Below, piece after piece: positions 14,067 through 24,906 of a stretch of DNA of 64,000 nt. The position numbers were made by a program, and so were the translations under genes. Origin of the DNA: Azolla caroliniana (taxonomy: Eukaryota > Polypodiophyta); NCBI GenBank assembly GCA_043228905.1, contig JBHGNT010000020.1, positions 1,240,001-1,304,000 of the forward strand, in the 5' to 3' direction. Position 1 is the first letter of the stretch. Each line of letters starts with the position of its first letter. The notes beneath the pieces are model-generated. The model made no database searches, was not told the origin of the DNA, and worked only from the letters and a program-made list of their open reading frames with translations.

Positions 14067-14069
14067 GGC

Positions 14070-15190
14070 TCAACCCACTAAACCCAATTGAAAGAATTAT
14101 CCACACCCAAAATACAGAGACAGATGATATTGCGATTATGAATGAATGAACATATGTATGTATTAGATGATAGATGATTAGGGCTAATCCAATACATTAG
14201 GCATGAATGCAGATTCCTCCTATATATATGTATATGTATGTATAAATTATAAATGCAGGTATAGTATTTGACTCAAATAATTTATAAAATATAACTCAAT
14301 TCATTCAGTCGTGTGGATGTTGGGTCCGGTTTTTACTTCTGATTTTTAGCCCCAGAAATCAATCCATAAATAAAAAACTTAAGGACCCGACATTTCTTAT
14401 TGATTTCTTATAAAAAGATCAATAAAAAGGAAAGGGGAAAAAATACAGCAAAAAAATTCAATTCAAAAGAACAAAAAATTGCACAGAATTCAACTGAATT
14501 TAACAGAAGAACAGCGAGAAATCAATCCAATTCGCAAAAGACGGAGGAAACATGTACCAAAGATATCAGATTAGGTTCAATTCAGAACAATGCATTATTA
14601 TCAAATCAATACAATTCCGCCATAACTTAGAGAGATCAATCAATCCATTTGATTCATTCTTATGAAATAGATTGAAGGGAGAAACAAAACAGAGAATAAT
14701 TTAGAGACGATTGGGGACAGATTTCAAAAAGAGTTGTAATTGCTACTAATAATCTCACATTTCTCAGATTGGAGCTTCTGCTACTCTTCACTATCATATG
14801 ATCTAATATCTTTTTCTCATCCATCCATGGCCATCAATGTTGAGCTGTAAGAGCTCAACTAAATTCATGTGCATATATATCAAAGGAGGCATTTTTGTCT
14901 ATAGACTTGGGCATTATGTCCAGATTTAGCGGCTCATTATGGCAATTAATTGCTCCCTTAGCTACAAATCCAGACTCTCTTTTAAATGTGAGCTTTGCCA
15001 AGTTTCTGCAGATCATATGACCCATTTTTCGGATTCCGATGAAGCATCAAAGGATCTCCTCCCACCAAAATTGACACTCAGCAACCAAAATCGACACCAA
15101 TATTTTATCAGAGCATTCAATCATTGCCATGTATGGGCGAATACGGATCATGATTCATGTCCATCTGAGTAGTGTTTTGAAGACGGATCA
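14070..15190. other. AT-rich spacer upstream of TGS1
   Basis: No gene or element is recognised. The sequence is AT-rich with short ORFs lacking domains. TGS1 promoter elements would be expected in the first few hundred bases, but I cannot point to one. Confidence 0.4.
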
Positions 15191-15195
15191 TTGTA

Positions 15196-15399
15196 CATTT
15201 TGTTTGAATGGAATGGAATCAACACATTAAGCCTATACAAAGTCTACATTTTGTTTGAATTGAATGGAATCGACACATTAAGCCTATACAAAGTCCACAA
15301 TTTGTTTGAATTGAATGGAATCGACACATTAAGCCTATACAAAGTCCACAATTTGTTTGAATTGAATGGAATCGACACATTAAGCCTATCTTGTTGTCC
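15196..15399. repeat. 51-bp tandem repeat, four copies
   Basis: Phases begin at 15,202, 15,253, 15,304 and 15,355 (marker GTTTGAAT), an exact 51-bp period. The last two full copies are nearly identical. Because 51 is divisible by 3 the array is open on both strands, which creates a repeated-peptide ORF with no other sign of coding. Confidence 0.92.
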
Positions 15400-15864
15400 C
15401 TTGTTGTTGTGTATCTTCTTGTTTTCTTTTGAATAATTTTGGACGACATAATCTTTGTCTCATATAAGTGATAAAGTGTTATCAAGATTCCGATCGCTAT
15501 TCTCTGGGTCCAAGGAATTATAGAGTCGACTTTCTTGTGATGACGATGAGACAACGGAGAAGATGGCGTAAAGATCAACCACTTCGAAGAAGCCCAAATC
15601 ATGAACAAATAGTGGGTTGGACTCTCTAACCCTAAAGAGAGTAGATGGCAGCCATTGAATCTTTAGTGCATTTACAATATCCTCGACAACCAACATAACT
15701 CTCAGCTAGAGTTATCAAAGTGGTCTAGTTTCGGTCTGTATGTGGGGATCAAGATGAATGGTCATGTGACTTAACACTTGACTAGGCTTAGATGATCATG
15801 TTAAGAGTTCATCTTGCCTCAAAATGAGTGAACCTGATTTCCAACAAAGTAGATGATGTGATGA

Positions 15865-16020
15865 AGTTCTTCTCACAATATCTGCTCCAATAGTTCAAAT
15901 CATCACACCACACACATATTCGCACAAGCCCTAGTTCTCGGTAGAACTCCTCACAATCTCTTCTCCAATAGTTCAAATCATCACACCACACACATATTCG
16001 CACAAAGCCCTAGTTGTCGA
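15865..16020. repeat. 78-bp direct duplication
   Basis: CTCCAATAGTTCAAATCATC and the following 40 bases occur at 15,885 and again at 15,963. Otherwise 15.4-16.46 kb shows no gene. Confidence 0.85.
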
Positions 16021-16459
16021 TGATCGATCAGAAGGGGACCACCATTTATCTCACATTGTTTAGTATAATTGGAGGCCATGAACCACTTCCATGAATACAC
16101 CCAATGTTATACCTCCAATAGGACCTTTGATTAAGTTCCTTCTTGGTCAGGATCATGCATTTTATTGGACCTTTCTTTCCACTTGATCTAGATCCCTCCT
16201 TTCATGACCCTTTCCTTTGTTGGAGCCATGGTGCTCAAGGAAGATTTATTATCTCACTAATGTTGCTTGGCATAGCTACTACATGCTCTTTTAATGGCGA
16301 CCTATCCTAAAATAAGACCTTCATATTCGAGTAAAATACCTAGGTCTCATATGTACTTAGAATCCATGGTCATGGCCCATGAGGAATTGTAAGACCTTTC
16401 TTGGAGTCTAATATAATCTTCTGAATTGCCAAGAGTCATGTTAATATTGGGTTGGACAA

Positions 16460-16960
16460 GCCACTAACACAAGGTGTCCTTCCGGAACACTTCACCAAAG
16501 GGGTGGTACGGTAAGGAATGGAAAGACCGTAACACAGAACCGATCCTCTCCGATTGTTATCTGGATCGATTAGTTACACGCATAGGATCAACGTTATTAA
16601 GCACATAATAGAAATGACAAGATAAACAAGATATGAAAATAACAACACTTCTCTATTAATTATCTGTCTCTGGTTACATCATATCCGGATCCTTTTATAG
16701 GTATTCGGCTGTGTTACAAACCGGTGCCAATCGGCAACCAGCAACCAGCTACGAACCGGTCCGGATCCGGATCGGCAACCTGATTCCGGGTCCGTCCGTC
16801 CGATCTTATAATTATCATAATTAATTCTAATTACAATTCCCTTTATCCCAAAACCGGCTCCCCTTTCATACTTTGGCCTAACCGGCCAACATATGGCATG
16901 CCCGTGGGACAGTACCTTGTACGTCATCGAACACACGGGTTAGCCTCTTTACTCATCTTC
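16460..16960 (-). mobile_element. Possible LTR or promoter fragment
   Basis: On the minus strand a CTATAAAAGG box lies at 16,691-16,700 within a CCGG-rich block resembling the U3/R regions of other LTRs here. It sits just downstream of the coiled-coil frame at 16.97-18.35 kb, where a 3' LTR would lie if that frame is a Gag. Ends, PBS and TSD were not found. Confidence 0.3.
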
Positions 16961-16964
16961 TAGA

Positions 16965-18345
16965 ATGTCCAGAATACTCTGGTTCAAGGATTCCATGGTT
17001 CATTGGGTAGTTGCTCCATCTGCTTCTATTGTTGCTGCTCCGATTGTTGTTGTTGTTGTTGCTGCTCTCCGACCGGGTCCTCATCTCCGGCTCCATCCAC
17101 TCCCAGCTTCACTGGTCTCTGCCCCTCCGGCTCTGGCTCCTCCGTCCTTGGCTTCTCCTGTTGCTCCCGTTCCACCTCCACTAGCTCTTCTGGTCTGGCT
17201 ACTCCCGGTTGCTCCACTCGAGCTTCATCTGGTTGGCCTCCTCCGGTTCCGGCTACATTCGGTGGCTCCGGGGATTGCTCTCCGTCACTTATGTTGATTG
17301 CCGCCGTCATTTGTGATGCCACCAGCCGTCTACACTCCCTCTCGTACCACTCAAATTGGAGTTGAGTGGCGCAAGCTGGTCATCATCCAATTGTTCTACC
17401 AGCCGTCTCACAACCGCCAATTGTTCTCCTGCCAGGGACAAGAAATCGTCTGACAACTCCTCCCGGATGGTTACAATGCTCTTCGCATCCATCTTGTAGA
17501 AGTTGTCACCGTTCTTTCTCCGGTTCTCAGCATCAACTCGCAGAGTCTGTAATTCCACCGCCTGTTGTGCCCATTTTGACCACCATTGCACTGAGCTTTC
17601 CTCAATCATACTCTTTGTCCTTTCTTTCCATGCTAACACAATGGCACAGATCCGATTGAGCCCTATCTTGGATTTGTCCTCCGCAACCTGTTTTTCCTCC
17701 TTTAACTTCTTTATCAAGCCCGCGGTTGCCTGTGCTTGCACCCCATATTCCAGCAATTGGGTCTGATACGTTGTTTGAACCCTATTCAGAGCCAATTTTG
17801 CTCTTTCCATCTCGTCATAGTGTTGTCCGGTGAGCACCATCCTTTCTCTTGCCGCTTCCTCCAGCAACTTTGCTAACTCAACCGCCTTCGTTCGTTCTTC
17901 CGCCAACGCCTCCGTTTTCTTGGTTACTTTGTTCCGGAGTTCTCTTATCTTCTCCTATTGCCGGTCACATTCCACCATCAACTTCTGGTGCTCTACTTCC
18001 AAGTGCTTGTGATCCCGATGCAATTTTTCAAAGTCCTCGGTCTTCTCATTTAACCTCCGGTTGATTTGACTTCTTACTCGGTCTTCTCTATCTTTCTGTT
18101 TTCGGAGCTCTTCTTTCAGTCGTTCAATCTCTCCTTTTGCTATCCGGCGCAGCTTGTCTTTTTCTTGTAGCAGTTTGTTGTTTTCCTCTTTTAACCGGTT
18201 GTTGGCTGCTTGAGTCTTTTGGAGGTTTTCTTCTCTTTTTCGCTTCTCCTCCTCCATTGTCTTCTTCTGCTCCCTGTCTCTGGCCCGCAAGGCCTCCTGA
18301 GCTACTAACTCCTCCCTTAGGTTGGAGAGTTCTTGTTAGCGCATA
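16965..18345 (-). pseudogene. Broken coiled-coil, Gln-tailed protein (Gag-like?)
   Basis: One minus-strand frame runs from about 18,345 to 17,307. It is a long Lys/Glu/Arg-rich coiled coil with two interruptions: a TAA two codons after a possible ATG near 18,340, and a TAG at 17,955-17,957 inside the coil. After about 17,350 the frame must shift to continue into a Pro/Glu-rich tail (SDGEQSPEPPNVAGTGGGQP) ending in a Gln run near 17,030-17,070. In total it is about 430 residues. No zinc knuckle, protease or RT follows. It could be the sole product of a non-autonomous LTR element or a decayed host structural gene. The family is not recognised. Confidence 0.5.
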
Positions 18346-18402
18346 TTACTTGTGTTTGGCGTTGTAGGAGCTACCGTCGTGTTATTTATCTGTCTTGTCT
18401 GT

Positions 18403-18774
18403 CCCGGCTTGTGTTTGGCGTTGCGGAAGGGAGGTTGTAGTGGCATGAGGACTACTCCGAATCGAGGCAACATAGCCGTCGGAAGTAGTCGAGCTCGGAA
18501 CCGATTATTGTAAAAACCACCGAAATTGTGGTGTCAAGCTTAGCAATTCCAAAGAAAACAAAACCGGTTTTGATTCATAGCCGTTTTCTATTAATCATGA
18601 AATGGATTCTATGTAAAAAAGAAAACCCACCGAAATCGTGGTATTAAATCTAACTTGTATATAAATTGCCCATGTCTTTGTCTTGATCTCCCACTTCATA
18701 ACTACTTTTGTCTCCCAGGTCCAAGGCCCTAGCGGTCCCATTCAAGCGACACACGCACACGAAAATTCGCGACA
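18403..18774 (+). mobile_element. Gypsy LTR (3' part), first of two direct copies
   Basis: The block starting GTTGCGGAAGGGAGG and containing CACCGAAAT..GTGGTGTCAAGC and CCCATGTCTTTGTCTT recurs at 19,556-19,890. It ends CGACA at 18,774, one base before a tRNA-Trp-type PBS, as expected of a gypsy 5' LTR. The left boundary is uncertain. Confidence 0.6.
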
Positions 18775-18775
18775 T

Positions 18776-18793
18776 TGGTGAACCCGACATGAA
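18776..18793 (+). other. Primer binding site, tRNA-Trp type
   Basis: TGGTGAACCCGACATGAA differs by one base from the PBS of elements A and B. A short Gag-like start follows (MKKISWRGC... at 18,820) and quickly breaks down in an A run. Confidence 0.7.
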
Positions 18794-19078
18794 AGAGCAG
18801 TAGGGGAGGACAGACACAGATGAAGAAGATTTCGTGGAGAGGATGTCGAAGACGATGGTGGATTTCAAGAGGGCAAGGCGCAATGAAGAAGAAAAAAAAA
18901 ACAAAGCTTGAGAATGTTTGGCCCTGCCACATCACTTTTTTCTTTGGCACATGCCGAAGGATGTGCGGTTTGGTGGGGGTGGATGTCATGGTGTGGCGTG
19001 TGTAGTGTGAGAAAAAGCGACGTTCCACGCACATTTCATGAAATAACACATAAAAATAAAATTATTAAGAAACTTGTA

Positions 19079-19170
19079 GTAGCTTAGTGGTTAAGGCGTA
19101 TAAGTATATGTAGAGAGGTGTAGAGTTTGAGTCTCTCTTCCTATAAATTAAGGAGTATTTTGTTCCTCTT
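19079..19170 (+). repeat. tRNA-derived SINE-like fragment
   Basis: TAGCTTAGTGGTTAAGG at 19,080 fits a Pol III A box with D-loop. GAGTTTGAGTCTC near 19,123-19,135 fits a degenerate B box, with about 33 bp between them. The anticodon stem is not conserved. It lies between the two LTR copies. Confidence 0.5.
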
Positions 19171-19555
19171 CCAATTTTGGGAAAGGGAAAAAAAGAAGCA
19201 ACATGTAATGTTAAAATAAGCTCCTCTTTACTTTTAAGAGAGGAGGGATACGACTTATTTGGGGGTCACCCATTTTGGCTTAGGGGTGTACCACTATGGT
19301 TTCATCTTCTTCTCCTCTTCTTCTAGGGTTATGGTTTGGTAGCCTCAGTTTCTCCTTATCACTCTCTCTTTCATCTTTTGCTTCTAGGCTTAGGGTTTGA
19401 GAGCTCATTCTTTTCTCCTCAACATACTAGAGGAATAATTTAGGATTTTAGGGTTTGAGAGGTTTTCTTCTAGTATTCTACTTCTTACTCAAGATAATTT
19501 AGGGTTTGGATTTCCTAAACAACAGCTTTTCCGGCATCTCGGTGGTTGTAAACTC

Positions 19556-19890
19556 GGGGGCCGTTGCGGAAGGGAGGTTGTAGTGGCATGAGGGTTACTC
19601 TGAATCAAGGCAACATAGCCATCAGAAGTAGTCGAGCTCGGAGCCCACTAGACTCGTCTTCGCTAGATTATTTTAGCCTTTGTTTGATTTATAACCGATT
19701 ATTGTAATAACCACCGAAATCGTGGTGTCAAGCTTAACAATTGTAAAAAAATTTAAAACAAAAACCCTAATCTATATAAAATATTATGTATATTTCCCCA
19801 TGTCTTTGTCTTAATCTCCCACTTCCTCACTACTTTTGTCTCCCCGGTCCAAGGCCCCAGTTGTCCCGTTCAAGCGACAGACGCCTGCGG
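19556..19890 (+). mobile_element. Gypsy LTR fragment, second direct copy
   Basis: It shares with 18,403-18,774 the GCGGAAGGGAGGTTG start, the GTCGAGCTCGG and CACCGAAATCGTGGTGTC phrases and the CAAGCGACA end. Only about 0.78 kb separates the two, so any internal region is a deleted or non-autonomous remnant. No PBS follows this copy. Confidence 0.6.
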
Positions 19891-19934
19891 CTCTCATCAA
19901 CTCAACTCTTCTCTTCCCATCTGGAGGGACCCGT

Positions 19935-20215
19935 TTCCTAACACCCTTAACCATAAGGTCTCTAGTCTAAAGTTGTTACTAATATCAATCAAGGAGATTA
20001 TCGTTACATTGGTTCAGTAGCTTAGTTGGTTGGGCATATGTTTGTTAACCATAACATCGGTGGTTCAAGACCTCCTTTGAGAGGACATGAAAATCACCTA
20101 TTTTGGTCTTATGACCTTAACCATAAGGTTGGTGGTTTGGTTAAAGCGTATGCCCATTAACCATAAGGTTATTGGTCCAAGGTGTTTACCAATATCAATC
20201 AAATAAATTACCAAC
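19935..20215 (+). repeat. tRNA-Asn-like repeat fragment
   Basis: GGTTCAGTAGCTTAGTTGG at 20,011, a TGTTAACCATAA anticodon region and GGTGGTTCAAGACC follow tRNA-Asn(GUU) order with several broken pairs. Flanking phrases (CCTTAACCATAAGGT, AATATCAATCAA) are those of the large array at 29.6-33.9 kb. This is therefore an outlying piece of that family. Confidence 0.7.
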
Positions 20216-20693
20216 ACGTTCGCGTTCACAAGTGGAAGGATCACGCATAAATGGAAGGATAAGGAATATTTTGGTTGATTTTAGTACTTTTTCCATGATT
20301 TTACAAAACACATTGATACCAGTATCATACATGTTCATATATACTATGAAAAAGGTTAAAAATCCACTATTTTCGTGATTTAGAAAAAAAGAAGAAAAAG
20401 AGGAATTTCAAAAAGTTACATTCTCAATTTATATCACAAACTTTATAACCAATGTTATTTTATAAGAAACGATTTTTTAGAAATCATAAGAATTCAAAAC
20501 ACATGCTTTTATATTACTCGATTTGTTACAAGCGGAATGTAGTTACACTTAATAGCCCAAAATACATTCATGATCACTCCTTTACGGAGAATCACTACTA
20601 TAACTAATATACAATGACGATTCCTCCTCGTCATCCTCGGATGTACCAATCAATGCATTATCTTCGTCATAAACCAAATGGTTTGACTCTAGA

Positions 20694-23600
20694 TTATATG
20701 TAGCAGATCTTGTTTGCCTTGGACTCAAGCCACCTTGTGTCTAGACCTGGTAATTTTTCTTTTATTATACCTATTGTTGACTTCCTTAATTGTCCGGCTT
20801 TTGTAAGCGTGAAGTCGTACACGATGATATCCACATCAGAGATATCAAGGGTCGAGGTGTTACGAATGTTTTGCTTCCTCTTCCTACCTCCCCTTGTCGT
20901 TCGGCATTCAATCATCTCCAATGTATACTTACCTGTCAAAGCATTTGCACTTCTAGTGTTGTAGCAATGAACGTTTATAGACTTGATCATGTTTTCTATT
21001 TCATCCATTAGCACTTCTAGAATTTTACCAACCCAAAATTGGTGGCCATGGGAGTTCTCATCAGTCGGCGTTGCAATCAACATCCCCACCACGAGCTCTT
21101 GCAAATTGCCTTGCCATCTAACTTCGGCTGCTTTGGTCATCCTTGGTCCCACATAAATGTCTCTTTGTTGTGGATGGACCAAACTGTCATTAATCGCATT
21201 TGCTGGTTGCTCCGGAGTTTTATTTACACGATCATGTTGTAGCGACCATGTGAATGGCGTTTCCAAATTCCAATTATCACCAAATACACAATTGTCTATA
21301 ATTCCTTTCTGATCACTAAAAAATACATCCCACCATGACGTGTCTTGTTGTGCGGCATATTTCTTGGCGGCCTCAATATGCTTTCTTTTTTCTTCTAAGG
21401 CTTGGAGCCATAATTGTTTTTGTTCCGATACCAAGTCACTATGCAACTGTCCTTTCTTATCAATTGGCATTTGTTTAGCTCCATGGACAATTGTACTAGG
21501 CATACAAAGTAATAACTGGCAACCACCTTCAGGTTCCCATGTTGTCGAAGATGAATATTGTTTAGCATACAAAAGCGTAGAATCACTTATTTCATTTTTC
21601 TTTATCATAAAAATGTGATTGATGCTTATATTGTTTAATTGGGCGAGCACTTTAACATTCCCAACACCCCCATTTGATATATATCTCTTAAAGTCATTTA
21701 CCTCCTTGTGTAACACTTTTGGGCGTGGTTTATATGCATCACAAATGACATCAAATAGTTTTGGTAATGTGAAAGCATCATGCTAAGACAACTGTCTAGA
21801 GAATGTGCTAAACATCTGATCTATATGATCATGTGTGTGGCCAACCAAAAGAAAATTGACTTTCACTTTTCTAAACAATCCTTGGTTGACCAACATACTT
21901 AGATAGCCAAACACAGTTGAATTTATGTTCTCTCTAGCAGTATTGTCCAATTGAATGTATAGAACTGGGGGGAACGGTTGGCCCCAAGACATCAAAACTC
22001 GATGAATCACTGTAACTGTTAGGTTAGGGTCATTGTGAACATTGGGGTATGTAATGAAGACGTGAGGTCCAACCGACCTATTATAAGGCAAGCATCCCAC
22101 CAAGTGCATTTGAACAAGGCACTCATCATTGACGTCTTTGGGGAGCTTCCGCATATATGGCAAGCACGTCTTCTTCTAGTCCATGCCATCTATCATTAAG
22201 CACATGTATTGTTCAGGCCTCTTCAAACACTTCTCTCTATGATGCATCGCCTTCTTTCGTTCTAATGATTGTGCCTCACGATGCTCCTGTAGTAACTTCT
22301 TACTCATATCCTTTTCTATTGATGTCTTTGCACCTTTAGCCAAACTTTTAAGATTTGCACAAATGGAGAAATACCCCATGCGTACTTTATACGGAATGAT
22401 AACATTTGAAAACCGAGCTCTCCATAATCTTGTGAATTGGCTATATGTGATAGATTTATTACGTGAGCCCACCATATCAGATCGATAGACATCATAAACT
22501 TCCCGGTGTGAGTAATTATAAGAGAGGTGCATCCTACCAGTAGTGGGAATTACTTCACAATTAAACTTAAAGTAACTTTTCATCCAACCAATAACATGTC
22601 TTCCAATTGCACCTTTCATACTTCGAACCTCTTTACAGTTGAGCATCTGATCCCCGCTAAGTAGACATTGTTGTACTCTATGTAGCCACATGTTATTAAC
22701 ACATAACGCAATTTTGAATGCAACTATATATATCTGTTGCGCAAGGAAGATATAATACTTGAATGATACTTTGATCCCCGTACATTTGTCAGACACTAGT
22801 TGCATATGTGACCCGAGGTAAGTGTCTTGCTCATCACTAGTCATCGAAAAATAGTATCGCCTTAATTCTCGCAACTTCGATTTTCCAATCATAGACATAC
22901 AACCACGGGCATAACATATTTTATTGACATCAAATCCAATCTGCTTATCTGATGTCACCAAGTTAAATCTGGCTAAACGAATTTGTGAAAGTGTTTTTAG
23001 AAATCAAGGTATTGAAGTCTACAAAAATATAAGGTATGGAGCATTCACACCCGAAGGCCAAGAACACGAGCTAAGGTTTCAAGTATAAGTCAAACTAAAA
23101 GCAAGAAAGATGGAGAAAAGTAAAAGAAGGAAAAAGCAGACCACCAAAAAGCAGTCATAAACAAACGCTCATAACTCTCATAACAAAAAGCAGACCACCA
23201 AATGTCACGTGTAAATATGGGTTAGAAAGCTTATGACGAGAGCTATCCGTAGCTTTTGGAAACTCTAAATTTGGAGCATGGATGAGGGAGATATGACGAT
23301 TAGAAGATCGTTGTGTCATAGCTAAGAATAGGAGATGGAAAAGCTCTAAAAAAAGCATGGAAAAGAAAGCAAGCGAAACTTATCTACTAGAGGAGAACTT
23401 CATATAAAGCAAGAAGAGTGAGGTGGTGAGGAGGGCTTTTTTCTTGTGGTGTTTTGCTTGCCTATTCATGTAGTGCGTTTTTCTAGTGATCAATTCATCC
23501 TTGTAGGCTTGAGTTTATGTATCTTCTTTCTCTTGTTTCGATGATCATCACTCCTTATTAATATATCTTTGTAGATTTGGGTTTCTATATCTTCCTTCTC

Positions 23601-24020
23601 TCTCTTTTCTATCATCATCTCTCTTTTCAGAAATCTACGTGGGATTCTTCTAATATGCATAGGGCTTATAGATTTCTCTTCCTGCATAGAAGTTGGTGTA
23701 ACCTTGTTACAATCCAATTCTTTGTTGTGACCATCGCCCATGATATTCAATGTTTCATTGGCACTACCTTCATTCTCCGTATCTTTATTAATATCGTATT
23801 TTTCAATAGAGGACTCTTCACATGTGTCATTATTCACATGTGTTGTAGGTGAAGATGAGCTCAAACAATACTCTTTGATAGAAATGGGTGAGTCTGTCGA
23901 CAGACAATATTCTTTGATAGAAAATGGTGAGTCTGTTGATAGACAATACTCTTCGGTAGAAAACGAAGAGTCTAATGACAAACAATATTCTTCAATCGAG
24001 AACGGTGAGTCTTCACTCAT
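20694..24020 (-). pseudogene. DUF7869-like gene, two internal TAG stops; possible RNase H-fold transposase
   Basis: A probable first exon (24,020-23,490, 176 codons) begins with four copies of an SPFSIEEYCLS-type repeat and ends Lys/Arg-rich. A gene-free stretch of about 530 bp, likely an intron, follows. The main frame runs from 22,961 to 20,694. It is interrupted only by TAG at 22,176-22,178 and TAG at 21,783-21,785, all in the same frame. Conserved stretches are YMCLMIDGMD, YIQLDNTARENIN and FLLVGHTHDHIDQMFS. These match my memory of the DUF7869 family, whose acidic residues in this order suggest a D-D-D nuclease fold. A C-terminal YNTRSANALTGKY-type basic region follows. It is divergent from the ParB-like gene whose promoter lies 0.75 kb away. 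It is not intact unless the TAGs are read through. Confidence 0.7.
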
Positions 24021-24718
24021 GGCTTAAGGTCCACACAAAGCTCTTTAAGTTATGTGCTTGGGCTAATATAAAAAACTGATAAACTCCTCTCTAAACAGAA
24101 GCTCCCTCAATATAATATCTATATTATTTAATATTATATTAATACAATAAATAAAGATATTATTTTTAATATAATAATTTTATTCAACATATTAATAATT
24201 ACTTAAACTAGTCAGTATAAAGTTGAATCAATTATATTTTATACCTTATTAATTCTATAATATATAATTTAAATTAAATTTACTTTAGCCATGAAGTATA
24301 ATATAATTACAATCATTACCAAGCAATATATATGTTGGTTTAAAGTTAAAATCATTAGTTAATTAATGGCACCCATATTTAATATAGAACTTCTCAATCA
24401 TTGGTTCATTCATGGCCACATCTTAAATACAAAACATTAGAGAGTCATAAAAATGTTGCTTTGAGTATTCAATCATTGGTTCATTCATGAACCTCTATCA
24501 TTGTTTTCCTTCATGACCTTCAAAGTCATTGTATGTTAGTTTGAGTATAAAATAATCATTAATATGTTAGTTTGAGTATTTAATCATTGATTCATTCATA
24601 AGCATCATTTAATTCAAATCCATTAGAGAGTGATTGGTACATTCAAGATTATGTACTAAATAAAGTAACTAACTAACTCTTTCTTAGGTCTAACTAACTA
24701 ACCTTAAGCTTACCAACC

Positions 24719-24773
24719 GTGGTTAAAGTGATTGTGGTTACTTTAACCACTGTGGTCAATCCCTATAAATAGG
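24719..24773 (+). promoter_or_regulatory. Core promoter: TATA box with 11-bp inverted repeat
   Basis: CTATAAATAGG at 24,763-24,773 is a strong plant-type TATA box about 140 bp before an ATG at 24,907. Just upstream GTGGTTAAAGT (24,719-24,729) is repeated inverted at 24,740-24,750, a plausible regulator site. The spacer toward the divergent gene (24.03-24.72 kb) is AT-rich, with repeated TCATTGGTTCATTCATG phrases. Confidence 0.6.
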
Positions 24774-24906
24774 AAGACCTCCTCATTTCTCAATCACTCA
24801 TGCGCATAACAAAGCACACAAGCACACAGAGCAGACAAAGCACAAAGAGCTCATAACACGCAACACCAAATTGTCATCTCCCCCTAAGCATTGACAACGT
24901 GAATCA

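Noticed and set aside
15191-15436. Repeat-peptide gene at 15.2 kb
   Set aside because: It is a 51-bp minisatellite in open frame, with no promoter, flanking coding sequence or conserved start.
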